A stretch of DNA of 36,484 bases. It comes from an uncultured Prevotella sp. (GTDB lineage Bacteria > Bacteroidota > Bacteroidia > Bacteroidales > Bacteroidaceae). Shown here in pieces: positions 23,490 to 31,031 of this stretch. Under the pieces are notes generated by a model that was not told the origin of the DNA, ran no database searches, and saw nothing but the letters and a program-made list of their open reading frames with translations. Where the stretch lies: assembly GCA_900551055.1 (NCBI GenBank), contig URUK01000026.1, positions 1-36,484 on the forward strand, in the 5' to 3' direction. Within the stretch, counting starts at the first letter, position 1. Each line of letters starts with the position of its first letter. Position numbers and translations under genes: made by a program.

Positions 23490-25871
23490 ATGAACAATTT
23501 TATCAACGCATTAAAGAACATTCCGCGCCGGGGGCAGCACAATTTCGTCAAGATATTGTGCCTCGGCGTCGGCTTCGCGCTGTCCTCGGTACTAATAGCC
23601 AAGCTGTGCTTTGAGAGCGAATACGACACGTGTTACCCCGACCACGACCGCATTTACCGCGTAAGCGAGAAGGTACAACGCGGCTCCGACCCTGAAGCCA
23701 TATACGGAAGCACTCCAGGAGGCGTAGCCCCACTGCTGAAAAAGCACTTCGCGCAAATAGAGACTGCAACGAGGATAAACCCTCTTTGCTTTGACGAGGA
23801 GATGAAGATTGACACCGAACGGCGCGTGAAGGGCAACGTGTATGTAGTTGACTCGTGCTTCTTCAAGGTATTCACGGCAAAGATTTTGGAGGGCGACGCT
23901 GACGACGCTCTCTCCAAGCCGTTCTACTGCCTTGTGTCGCGGACGATGGCCGAACGCATGGGAGGCAACGTGATAGGGCGCAAATTAGAGAGTACCACCA
24001 TTCCGGGGCTGACGATGACCGTCGGCGCAGTGTATGAAGACTACCCCTGGAACTCGACTTTCCACGACTATGACGTAATGCTATCAATGACGACACAACG
24101 CCATTTCGGCTATGACGGACAAGACAACCTGATGGGGAACGACCGCTACCGCTCGTTCATAAAGGTGAAGGAAGGATGTCATCCAGAGTCGGGCGAGTTT
24201 GACGCGACGATAAAAAAGATTGTAAATTCGCTGCTGGCGGAGCTGAAGAAGGGCGACGTTGACTTCTCGTTAGTGTTCACCCCAATATCCGAATACCACT
24301 ACGAGAACAGCGACGCGAAGCAGATGATGCCAGTGATGCTCATCCTCGCCGCCGTGGTTTTGGCCGCCAGCGTGCTCAACTATCTGCTAATCGTGATGGG
24401 AAACACGGTTACAAGGGCACGCGAAATGGCAGTAAGGAAGTGCTACGGAGCCATGCCCAAGAGCATATTAGGCATAACGGTGAGCGAGACTTTGGTACAT
24501 ATCGCGCTGGCATTAGTGCTGGCCGGGGCGTTGATTTACGTCTGCAAAGGCTCCATCGAGACGCTGCTCTCCGCGCCGGTGACCGACCTCTTCACCAACA
24601 TTGGCGTGCTTGTGCTCGTCGGTTTATTAGCCGTTGTGTTCATCATCAGCGCCCTGTTGCCCGGCAAAATATACAATGCCGTGCCGGTAACGACGGCCTT
24701 CCGCGGCTTCACGGAGAACCGCAGGCGGTGGAAAATGGCGTTACTGGCAGTGCAGTTCGTATTCGTAAGCCTGCTCGTATGCCTGCTCTTGGTTGTCAAC
24801 AGGCAGTATTCAGTGCTGGTGAACTTCGACTTCGGCTATGACTACGACCGCATGGCGGTAATCAATGTGGACCAGATAAAGGGCGAGGAACGCCGCGCCA
24901 TGGTGGCGGAACTGAACAAAATGACGGAAATTGAGGCGTGGACGCAGGTGACACGGCCCATGTATGCCAATGGCAACGGCAACAATGTGGTAGACCCGGA
25001 GACAGAAGAAGAGCTGTTTAACGCCAACGACCTGTACATGGCCGGTGCCAACTACTTCGACATGTCGGGCATAAAAATCAGGCAGGGGCGCGGCTTCAAC
25101 GCCCACAGCGACAGCCTGAGGGAGATTATGATAAGCCCCGACTTCGCCCAAAAGCTGAAAAACGAAAAGGGATGGAACGACGTGATAGGCCGCAAAATCC
25201 TCGTAACGGAGCACAGCCAAACCTATAAAGACCTGTTCACCATCGTGGGAATATACGACGACTTCCATTCAAGCACGGCCTTGGATGACGACGACCGCCC
25301 CACGATGATGTTCTACGCCGACCCTTACGACGGCTATACCAGCTTCTTCCTGCTGAAATTCCACGACCTGACAACGGACAACATGCAGGCCGTACAGCGG
25401 CGTCTGCAACGGCTGTACCCGGCCAACACCATCATAGTTGACAGCTACCAGAGGCAGCTGAACGCCAACTATGACGCGATAAAGAACTTCCGTTCGTCGG
25501 TCAGCATAGCAGGACTCTGCGCCCTTCTCATCGCCCTGTTAGGTCTCATAGGATACGTAAACGACGAGATGCAGCGGCGAAGCAAGGAGATAGCGATACG
25601 CAAAGTGAACGGCGCAAACACCTTCGACGTGCTCCGAATGATGCTGCGCGGCGTGCTTATAACGGCCGTCCCAGCGGCAATAGTCGGCGCGGCGCTGGCC
25701 CGGATGGTTGCAGGCAAGTGGCTTGAGGAGTTCAGCACCAAGGCGGACATGAGCCTCTGGCTGTTCATCTTGGGCATAGCCGCCGTGTTGCTCGTCATCG
25801 CCGCCACCGTAATCGCCGACGCTTACAAGACCGCCAACGGCAATCCGGCGAAGTATCTGAAGGATGAATGA
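23490..25871 (+). CDS. FtsX/MacB-type ABC exporter permease 3 (diverged)
   Basis: The 793-residue permease shares the eight-helix, two-domain plan but little sequence with permeases 1 and 2. It begins 'MNNFINALKNIPRRGQHNFVKI', and its coupling segments read 'TRAREMAVRKCYGAMPKSI' and 'QRRSKEIAIRKVNGANTFDV'. The first half ends in helices near 280-300, 330-355 and 375-395, and the final helices are in the last ~130 residues. The periplasmic region around 500-640 includes a 'YFDMSGIKIRQGRGF' segment seen in MacB-type periplasmic core domains. It lies 327 nt before the ATPase gene, in the same orientation. It may form a core by itself or pair with permease 1 or 2; the sequence does not tell. Confidence 0.93.
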   Translation: MNNFINALKNIPRRGQHNFVKILCLGVGFALSSVLIAKLCFESEYDTCYPDHDRIYRVSEKVQRGSDPEAIYGSTPGGVAPLLKKHFAQIETATRINPLCFDEEMKIDTERRVKGNVYVVDSCFFKVFTAKILEGDADDALSKPFYCLVSRTMAERMGGNVIGRKLESTTIPGLTMTVGAVYEDYPWNSTFHDYDVMLSMTTQRHFGYDGQDNLMGNDRYRSFIKVKEGCHPESGEFDATIKKIVNSLLAELKKGDVDFSLVFTPISEYHYENSDAKQMMPVMLILAAVVLAASVLNYLLIVMGNTVTRAREMAVRKCYGAMPKSILGITVSETLVHIALALVLAGALIYVCKGSIETLLSAPVTDLFTNIGVLVLVGLLAVVFIISALLPGKIYNAVPVTTAFRGFTENRRRWKMALLAVQFVFVSLLVCLLLVVNRQYSVLVNFDFGYDYDRMAVINVDQIKGEERRAMVAELNKMTEIEAWTQVTRPMYANGNGNNVVDPETEEELFNANDLYMAGANYFDMSGIKIRQGRGFNAHSDSLREIMISPDFAQKLKNEKGWNDVIGRKILVTEHSQTYKDLFTIVGIYDDFHSSTALDDDDRPTMMFYADPYDGYTSFFLLKFHDLTTDNMQAVQRRLQRLYPANTIIVDSYQRQLNANYDAIKNFRSSVSIAGLCALLIALLGLIGYVNDEMQRRSKEIAIRKVNGANTFDVLRMMLRGVLITAVPAAIVGAALARMVAGKWLEEFSTKADMSLWLFILGIAAVLLVIAATVIADAYKTANGNPAKYLKDE

Positions 25872-25877
25872 TATTCT

Positions 25878-26184
25878 TAAGTCAACAAGCAGACGAGTGA
25901 CAAGTAGACAAGGGAATTACCTTTTGCCATCAAACGGCAGCCAAATTATAAGGTATATATTCCTGTCAGCACGATTCGTCAGAGCAAAACAAATCTCCTT
26001 GTTTGCTCGTCAACTCGTAACTTGTCAACTAAAATAAAAAGGAAGAATTATTAACAGCAGACAAGGGGCAAGTAAACAAGCAGACAAGGGAAATAGCCTT
26101 GCCCACGAAAAAGCCGCCAAACAACGGCATTCAGCAGGAAAAGCAAACCTCCTCGTATGCTTGTCAACTTGTAACTTGTCGACT
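25878..26184. repeat. Two tandem ~150-bp inverted-repeat elements (ACAAGT/GACAAG words)
   Basis: Copy A (25878-26032) and copy B (26052-26184) fill the gap between permease 3 and the ATPase gene. Each has a left part rich in GACAAGTAGACAAG words and a right part with the reverse complement type (CTTGTCAACTTGTAACTTG), so each can fold into a long imperfect hairpin with a non-paired centre. The two copies resemble each other along their length. No open frame is evident. Confidence 0.8.
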
Positions 26185-26198
26185 AAAATTAAAAAAAT

Positions 26199-26861
26199 AT
26201 GATTAAAGTAGAGAACTTAAGCAAGTCGTTCCGCACGGAAGAGGTGGAGACTATTGCATTGGACAAAGTATCGTTCGAGGTCAACGACGGCGAGTTTGTC
26301 GCCATAATGGGACCTTCAGGCTGCGGAAAATCAACGCTGCTGAACATCCTCGGACTGCTTGACAACCCCACATCGGGCATGTATTGGCTGGACGGGCAGG
26401 AGGTATCGCTGCTCAAAGAGAAAGACAGAACTGGCATTCGGAAGGGGCAAATCGGCTTCGTTTTCCAGAGCTTCAACCTCATTGACGAGCTTAATGTGGA
26501 AGAAAACATCGAACTGCCGCTGACCTATCTCAACGTGGGACGCGCCGAGCGGAAGCAGAAAGTGCAGGAAGTGATGAAGCGCATGGGCATCAGCCACAGG
26601 GCGAAACACTTTCCCCACCAGCTCTCGGGAGGACAACAGCAGCGCGTGGCGATAGCAAGAGCCGTGGTGTTCGGCCCGAAGTTAATCCTCGCCGACGAGC
26701 CTACGGGTAACCTGGACTCGAAGAACGGCGCGGAGGTTATGCGCCTCCTGACCGAACTTAACCAGGACGGCACGGCCATAGTGATGGTGACCCACAACGA
26801 GCACGACGCCCAGATAGCCCACAGGACGATACACCTGTTTGACGGACACATCGTCGGGTAA
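26199..26861 (+). CDS. MacB/LolD-type ABC transporter ATP-binding protein
   Basis: The 220-residue ATPase has Walker A 'GPSGCGKST' (38-46), Q-loop Gln90 ('GFVFQSFNLI'), ABC signature 'LSGGQQQRV' (142-150), Walker B 'LILADEPTG' (162-170) and the H-loop His199. Its length and the 'FNLIDELNVEENIELPL' region fit the MacB/LolD/FtsE branch that works with FtsX-like permeases. All catalytic residues are present. It is the only ATPase in the locus and must be shared by the three permeases if all three are active. It is the last gene of the set and is followed by a long hairpin. Confidence 0.95.
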   Translation: MIKVENLSKSFRTEEVETIALDKVSFEVNDGEFVAIMGPSGCGKSTLLNILGLLDNPTSGMYWLDGQEVSLLKEKDRTGIRKGQIGFVFQSFNLIDELNVEENIELPLTYLNVGRAERKQKVQEVMKRMGISHRAKHFPHQLSGGQQQRVAIARAVVFGPKLILADEPTGNLDSKNGAEVMRLLTELNQDGTAIVMVTHNEHDAQIAHRTIHLFDGHIVG

Positions 26862-26870
26862 CGCGCTTTT

Positions 26871-26976
26871 TAATTGGGAATTGAGAAGGGAGAGTGGAGA
26901 ATTATGATTTATCTTGCTGGCAGACAGCCTTTAAGGTAATCATAATTCTCCACTCTCCCTTCTCAATTCTCAATTA
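26871..26976. repeat. 39-bp inverted repeat between convergent genes
   Basis: Arms 26871-26909 and 26938-26976 are reverse complements with a single G-T mismatch and a 28-nt loop. Each arm repeats AATTGAGAA/GGGAGAGTGGAGAA-type words. It lies between the ATPase (plus) and the lipoprotein gene (minus), so it could stop transcription from both sides, though no strong T tract follows. Confidence 0.92.
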
Positions 26977-27045
26977 GATAAAAACGAAAGTACGCCTGCA
27001 TCAACGCAGACGTACCCCCTCATTGATTGTCTAATAAAAAAATAT

Positions 27046-27720
27046 TCAATACAGGTAATGGGCTGCCATGTTCTTATTCATGTCGAAATCGAATGTCGTA
27101 GCGTTGAATGAAGGCAGTTCTGTCTGGCTGTCGCCCTCGCCGAGCTTCACCTTCGTAGCTGCGAAGCTGAACTTCAGGTTGCCGGTTTCAACAGAATATT
27201 TTGCCGCCGACTCCACTTCGACATCAACCTCTACAACCAGCGGAGTGCTCTCTCCCTCGGTAGTTGAGGGGATTGACACATTGAGTTTAAGCGGCTCGGC
27301 CTTCAGCTCCATGCTGATGCTGTCCTTTGCAACAGACAGCGCCGGGGTGTACGCCATACGGTAGTCAACCTGACCTACGGCCTCAACAATACCGTCGGCA
27401 ACGGTCTCGTCGCCCACGATTGAGAGCACGATGTCCTTTATCGGGAAGTCCTGTATAAGAACTGAGTCGGCATCAACGCTGGCCGTCACGTCAACTCCGG
27501 CAGGTGTCTCGCTGCCATCGCCGGTGCCGTCGGTGCTGCTGGGCGCAATCTGCGACGACTGCATCTTTCCTGTATATTCACCACAGACAGCCTTGACCGT
27601 AACAACATCGCCGTTGTTATTATCATCGTCGTCACTGCATGATACCGAGCTGAAAGCAAAACCAATCAGCAACATTGACGCAAAGAGAGCCGTAGGCTTG
27701 AAAAATCTTTTCATATTCAT
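27046..27720 (-). CDS. Probable surface lipoprotein, possibly DUF4840-like
   Basis: The 224-residue protein has a signal peptide ending in a lipobox (FSSVSC, Cys28), followed at once by SDDDDNNN. An acidic run just after the lipid-bearing cysteine is the surface-export signal described for Bacteroidota lipoproteins, so it is probably displayed outside the cell. The mature protein is acidic with an alternating strand pattern ('GEYTGKMQSSQ', 'VDYRMAYTPAL', 'NLKFSFAATKVKLGE') and no cysteine beyond 45. The overall shape recalls a DUF4840-like family of Bacteroidales lipoproteins; that assignment is from memory and tentative. A second ATG at 27714 would shorten it by two residues. It faces the exporter genes across a long hairpin, with no visible functional tie. 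Confidence 0.88.
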   Translation of the reverse strand: MNMKRFFKPTALFASMLLIGFAFSSVSCSDDDDNNNGDVVTVKAVCGEYTGKMQSSQIAPSSTDGTGDGSETPAGVDVTASVDADSVLIQDFPIKDIVLSIVGDETVADGIVEAVGQVDYRMAYTPALSVAKDSISMELKAEPLKLNVSIPSTTEGESTPLVVEVDVEVESAAKYSVETGNLKFSFAATKVKLGEGDSQTELPSFNATTFDFDMNKNMAAHYLY

Positions 27721-27773
27721 AAAGATGTTTTGTTCTGTTAATTTAATGGTTCGTTAATTTCTGTTCTGAATTT

Positions 27774-27787
27774 CAAAGACGTCTTTG
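27774..27787. promoter_or_regulatory. Perfect 14-bp palindrome CAAAGACGTCTTTG
   Basis: It lies 53 nt upstream of the lipoprotein start codon and could be an operator. No TAnnTTTG box is apparent beside it, so its role is unknown. Confidence 0.4.
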
Positions 27788-27924
27788 CCTTATAAATTGA
27801 CATGTCGAATAAAACTTGCGCGTCATCTTGTTAATAGTTGTTAACCGTACACCATTCGAAAGACGGTCTGCGTTTTTACCGCTTTTCACAAACCGCGCCG
27901 CAACACCAAGCCTCAACAACTATC

Positions 27925-28023
27925 CGGATGCAACATCGGAGTGCGGCATTACGGTTGCCAAGAGCCTCGCTTGCGGTAAATGGCAAGTTGGCAATCAAGC
28001 TCCCCACCTTCGGAAGGTTTGGG
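27925..28023 (+). repeat. Diverged ~100-bp interspersed repeat, copy A
   Basis: It starts GGATGCAACATCGGAGTGCG and ends ATCAAGCTCCCCACC-TTCGGAAGG. It matches copy C (11592-11692, minus) over its length. The reverse-strand reading gives 'GSLIANLPFTASEALGNR', against 'GSLITCFYLSTFEALGNR' from copy C. Confidence 0.75.
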
Positions 28024-28060
28024 GATAGTATATGGTTGGACTGTGGCGGGTTTCTCATTT

Positions 28061-28167
28061 GCCGTCTTTTACCGTCCAAAAGGCCACCTTTCGCACGCTA
28101 AAAGGCCACCTTTTACAACGCGAAAGACGGCCTTCCGGAAAGCCTCTGATTATCAACCGGTTACGAA
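28061..28167. repeat. AAAAGGCCACCTTTT block, copy 6
   Basis: It contains AAAAGGCCACCTTTCGCACG and TAAAAGGCCACCTTTTACAA, with flanking GCCGTCTTTTA and AAAGACGGCC words and a CTGATTATCAACCGG tail. It lies about 40 nt after copy A, the same order and distance seen between copy C and block 1. The rest of 28168-28300 is GC-rich with small hairpins and no gene. Confidence 0.8.
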
Positions 28168-28303
28168 AGGGGTGCAAACCGCTCGGCAGGAAGCCGCCAA
28201 AGGCTCAGCCGGCAGCCGCAGACAAGCAGCCACGGGGCTGCCTGACGGCAAGCCGCAGGCCGTCTCGTGCGCGCAAACAAATATTGCATTTTTCAGAGAA
28301 TTG

Positions 28304-28335
28304 TATTGCCAAATCGGCGTTTTTTCTTAACTTTG
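28304..28335 (+). promoter_or_regulatory. Promoter of the short purH gene and perhaps the mre operon
   Basis: TAACTTTG at 28328-28335 matches the -7 consensus exactly, and a TATTG-like -33 box lies at 28304-28308, 19 nt upstream. Transcription would start near 28341, about 26 nt before the ATG. No other clear promoter is seen before mreB. Confidence 0.75.
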
Positions 28336-28366
28336 CACCCTCAAAACTAATTAGTTATTCAAAGAC

Positions 28367-28963
28367 ATGTCAGGAACAAAGAAAATCAAGACGGCCCTTG
28401 TCTCTGTATTCCACAAAGACGGGCTTGACGAATTGCTTGCAAAACTCAACGCAGAGGGTGTGAAATTCTTGTCAACAGGCGGTACGCAGAAGTTTATCGA
28501 ATCGCTCGGCTACGAGTGCCAAACGGTGGAAAGCGTCACTACTTACCCTTCAATACTGGGCGGCCGCGTCAAGACGCTGCACCCGAAAGTGTTTGGTGGC
28601 ATACTCGGCCGCCGCGACAACGAGGGCGACCGCGAGCAGATGGCGCAGTATGAAATACCTGAAATAGACCTCGTCATCGTAGACCTGTACCCCTTCGAAC
28701 AGACCGTTGCGAGCGGAGCAAGCGAGGCCGACATAATAGAAAAGATTGACATAGGCGGCATTTCGCTGATACGCGCCGGAGCAAAGAACTTCAACGACGT
28801 GGTAATAGTGCCGAGCAAGGCCGAATACAGCGTGCTCCTGGACATACTGAACAGGAAAGGCGCACAGACCGACATCGAAGACCGCCGCATGCTGGCGACA
28901 CGTGCCTTCGGCGTAAGCAGCCACTATGACACCGCGATACACAACTGGTTTGAAGGCAAATAA
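28367..28963 (+). CDS. purH: Single-domain IMP cyclohydrolase (N-terminal half of PurH only)
   Basis: The 198-residue protein matches only the IMP cyclohydrolase (MGS-like) domain of PurH, which normally spans about 500-530 residues. The final step of purine synthesis, closing FAICAR to IMP, needs only this domain. Its key residues are there: 'STGGT' (36-40), Lys69 in 'GRVKTLHPKV', Tyr108 in 'DLYPF', Asp128 in 'IDIGG' and Lys140 in 'GAKN'. The protein stops cleanly after 'AIHNWFEGK', where the AICAR transformylase half would begin, and no remnant of that half follows. So this is a stand-alone domain rather than a recent frameshift. The transformylase should be encoded elsewhere. It is the first gene before mreBCD. 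Confidence 0.93.
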   Translation: MSGTKKIKTALVSVFHKDGLDELLAKLNAEGVKFLSTGGTQKFIESLGYECQTVESVTTYPSILGGRVKTLHPKVFGGILGRRDNEGDREQMAQYEIPEIDLVIVDLYPFEQTVASGASEADIIEKIDIGGISLIRAGAKNFNDVVIVPSKAEYSVLLDILNRKGAQTDIEDRRMLATRAFGVSSHYDTAIHNWFEGK

Positions 28964-28990
28964 AAAAGGAATATAATACAAAACACCAAA

Positions 28991-29104
28991 CACCCACCCC
29001 AACCCCCTCCCCAAGGGAGGGGCTTCAACATGCCACAAATATTAAAAGCACAATAATACGAAGTAATCAAACATCCTTCCCTTCGGGAGGGATTGGGGGT
29101 AGGT
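28991..29104. repeat. Paired GC-rich inverted repeat, pair 5 (variant)
   Basis: Left arm 28991-29024 (CACCCACCCCAACCCCCTCC...) and right arm 29075-29104 (CCTTCCCTTCGGGAGGGATT...) pair imperfectly over an AT-rich centre. It belongs to the same general type as the four pairs in the exporter but with a different arm sequence. It ends 19 nt before the mreB start codon. Confidence 0.8.
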
Positions 29105-29123
29105 ATTAAATAATTTCAGTATT

Positions 29124-30146
29124 ATGGGATTTTTTTCATTCATCCAAGAGATTGCAATGGACTTGGGTACGGCCAACACAATCATTATCAGTGATGACAA
29201 GATTGTGGTTGACGAGCCGTCAGTAGTAGCCCTCGACCGCCGCACGGACAAAATGATTGCCGTAGGCGAGAAGGCCAAGATGATGTACGAGAAAACCAAC
29301 GACAACATACGCACCATACGTCCGTTGCGCGACGGGGTCATAGCCGACTTCACCGCCTGCGAGCAGATGATGCGCGGACTGATAAAGATGGTGCACACGG
29401 GAAGCCGTCTCTTCTCGCCCTCGCTGCGCATGGTAATCGGCGTTCCGTCAGGTTCCACCGAAGTGGAGCTGCGCGCCGTGCGCGACTCGGCAGAGCATGC
29501 CAACGGCCGAGACGTGTACCTGATATTCGAGCCGATGGCCGCTGCCGTGGGCATAGGTCTCGACGTGGAAGCCCCCGAGGGCAACATGGTGGTTGACATA
29601 GGCGGCGGCAGCACCGAGATAGCAGTAATATCACTGGGCGGCATCGTGTCGAACAACTCCATACGCACCGCCGGCGACGATCTGACAGCCGAGATACAGG
29701 AGTACATGAGCAAGCAGCACAACGTGAAAGTGAGCGAGCGAATGGCCGAAAGGATAAAGATACACGTAGGCTCGGCGCTGACCGACCTCGGCGACGAAGG
29801 CCCCGAAGACTACGTTGTACACGGCCCCAACAAGGTTACGGCGCTGCCGATGGAGGTGCCCGTATGCTACCAGGAGATAGCCCACTGCCTTGACCGCACC
29901 GTGGCGAAAATAGAAAACGCCGTGCTCTCAGCACTTGAGAAGACACCGCCCGAGCTGTATGCCGACATCGTGAAGAACGGCATCTATCTGACAGGCGGCG
30001 GCGCACTGCTGCGCGGACTCGACAAGCGACTGACCGACAAGATAAAAATCCCGTTCCACGTGGCCGACGACCCCCTGCACAGTGTTGCAAAGGGAGCCGG
30101 CATTGCACTTAAGAACGTTGACCGCTTCTCGTTCCTGATGAGATAA
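29124..30146 (+). CDS. mreB: Rod shape-determining protein MreB
   Basis: The 340-residue actin-like protein has the phosphate-1 motif 'DLGTANT' (13-19), phosphate-2 motif 'VVDIGGGSTEIAVIS', and the adenosine motif 'GIYLTGGGALLRGL' near residue 290. It also has 'EPMAAAVGIG' in the connect-1 region. It forms membrane-bound filaments that guide lateral wall synthesis by RodA and PBP2. The N-terminal 'MGFFSFIQEIAMDLG' is amphipathic and fits membrane binding. It heads the mreBCD-mrdA-rodA set with tight spacing (5 nt to mreC). Confidence 0.97.
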   Translation: MGFFSFIQEIAMDLGTANTIIISDDKIVVDEPSVVALDRRTDKMIAVGEKAKMMYEKTNDNIRTIRPLRDGVIADFTACEQMMRGLIKMVHTGSRLFSPSLRMVIGVPSGSTEVELRAVRDSAEHANGRDVYLIFEPMAAAVGIGLDVEAPEGNMVVDIGGGSTEIAVISLGGIVSNNSIRTAGDDLTAEIQEYMSKQHNVKVSERMAERIKIHVGSALTDLGDEGPEDYVVHGPNKVTALPMEVPVCYQEIAHCLDRTVAKIENAVLSALEKTPPELYADIVKNGIYLTGGGALLRGLDKRLTDKIKIPFHVADDPLHSVAKGAGIALKNVDRFSFLMR

Positions 30147-30150
30147 GCCG

Positions 30151-31014
30151 ATGCGAAACCTGATTGAATTCATCAAGAAATACAATCATTGGTTTGTCTT
30201 TGTCCTGCTTGAAGTGGTAAGCTTCGTGCTGCTGTTCAAGTTCAACAGCTACCAGGGCAGCGTATGGTTCTCGTCGGCAAACGTCGTTGCAGGGAAGGTG
30301 TACGAGGTGGACGCCGCGGTGAAAAACTATTTCAGCCTGACAAAAATCAACGAACAGCTGAACCAGAGAAACCTGTATCTGGAACAGACCGTCAGCCGGT
30401 TGCAGGACAAAATAGAGCGGCTTGAACCGCAGGAGGACTCCTCGTGGCTGGCACTGACGCAGGCCGAGGTGCTGAAAGACTACAAGCTGATACCCGCCAA
30501 GGTAATAACCAACTCGGTTGACAAGCGCGACAACTTCATAACCATTGACAAAGGGCGCGCCGACGGCGTGCGCAAGGACATGGGCGTAGCCTGCGGCAAC
30601 GGCGTAGTGGGCGTGGTCTACATGGTCTCGGAGCACTATGCCGTAGTAATCCCGCTGCTGAACTCGAAGTCGAACGTAAGTGTGACAATCAGGAAAAGAG
30701 GGTATTACGGCTACCTGCACTGGACCGGAGGCGCAGCCGACCTTGCCTATGTGGACGACATTCCGCGCCATGCGCACTTCCGCTTGGGCGACTTTGTCGA
30801 GACAAGCGGCTATTCGTCGATATTCCCTCCCGGCATAATCGCCGGACAAGTGCTCCATGTCTACAACTCCGCCGACGGCCTTTCATACCGCGTACAGGTG
30901 CGGCTGACAACCGACTTCGGCAACCTTCGCGACGTGTGCGTTATCGACAACACGGGCATGGAGGAGCGTATCGACCTGCTACGCAGCGCGGAAGACTCGC
31001 TAAGGCTGAAGTGA
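30151..31014 (+). CDS. mreC: Rod shape-determining protein MreC
   Basis: The 287-residue protein has a short cytoplasmic start, one membrane helix (about 14-30), a coiled coil (about 58-95, 'LNQRNLYLEQTVSRLQDKIERLE') and a two-domain beta-rich periplasmic part ('VITNSVDKRDNFITIDKGRADGVRKDMGV', then 'SGYSSIFPPGIIAGQVLHV'). Those are the core MreC motifs. It activates PBP2 in the elongasome. It lies 5 nt after mreB and 18 nt before mreD. Confidence 0.96.
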   Translation: MRNLIEFIKKYNHWFVFVLLEVVSFVLLFKFNSYQGSVWFSSANVVAGKVYEVDAAVKNYFSLTKINEQLNQRNLYLEQTVSRLQDKIERLEPQEDSSWLALTQAEVLKDYKLIPAKVITNSVDKRDNFITIDKGRADGVRKDMGVACGNGVVGVVYMVSEHYAVVIPLLNSKSNVSVTIRKRGYYGYLHWTGGAADLAYVDDIPRHAHFRLGDFVETSGYSSIFPPGIIAGQVLHVYNSADGLSYRVQVRLTTDFGNLRDVCVIDNTGMEERIDLLRSAEDSLRLK

Positions 31015-31031
31015 AACAATAGCAACAAGAC

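Noticed and set aside
27016..27045. A further regulator half-site (TGTCTAATAAAA near 27028-27039).
   Set aside because: Only one half of the palindrome is present, with no paired site or -24/-12 promoter nearby, so it is probably chance.
28367..28963. The short PurH as a frameshifted or truncated pseudogene.
   Set aside because: The frame ends at a natural domain border, all cyclohydrolase residues are intact, and no transformylase remnant follows in any frame.
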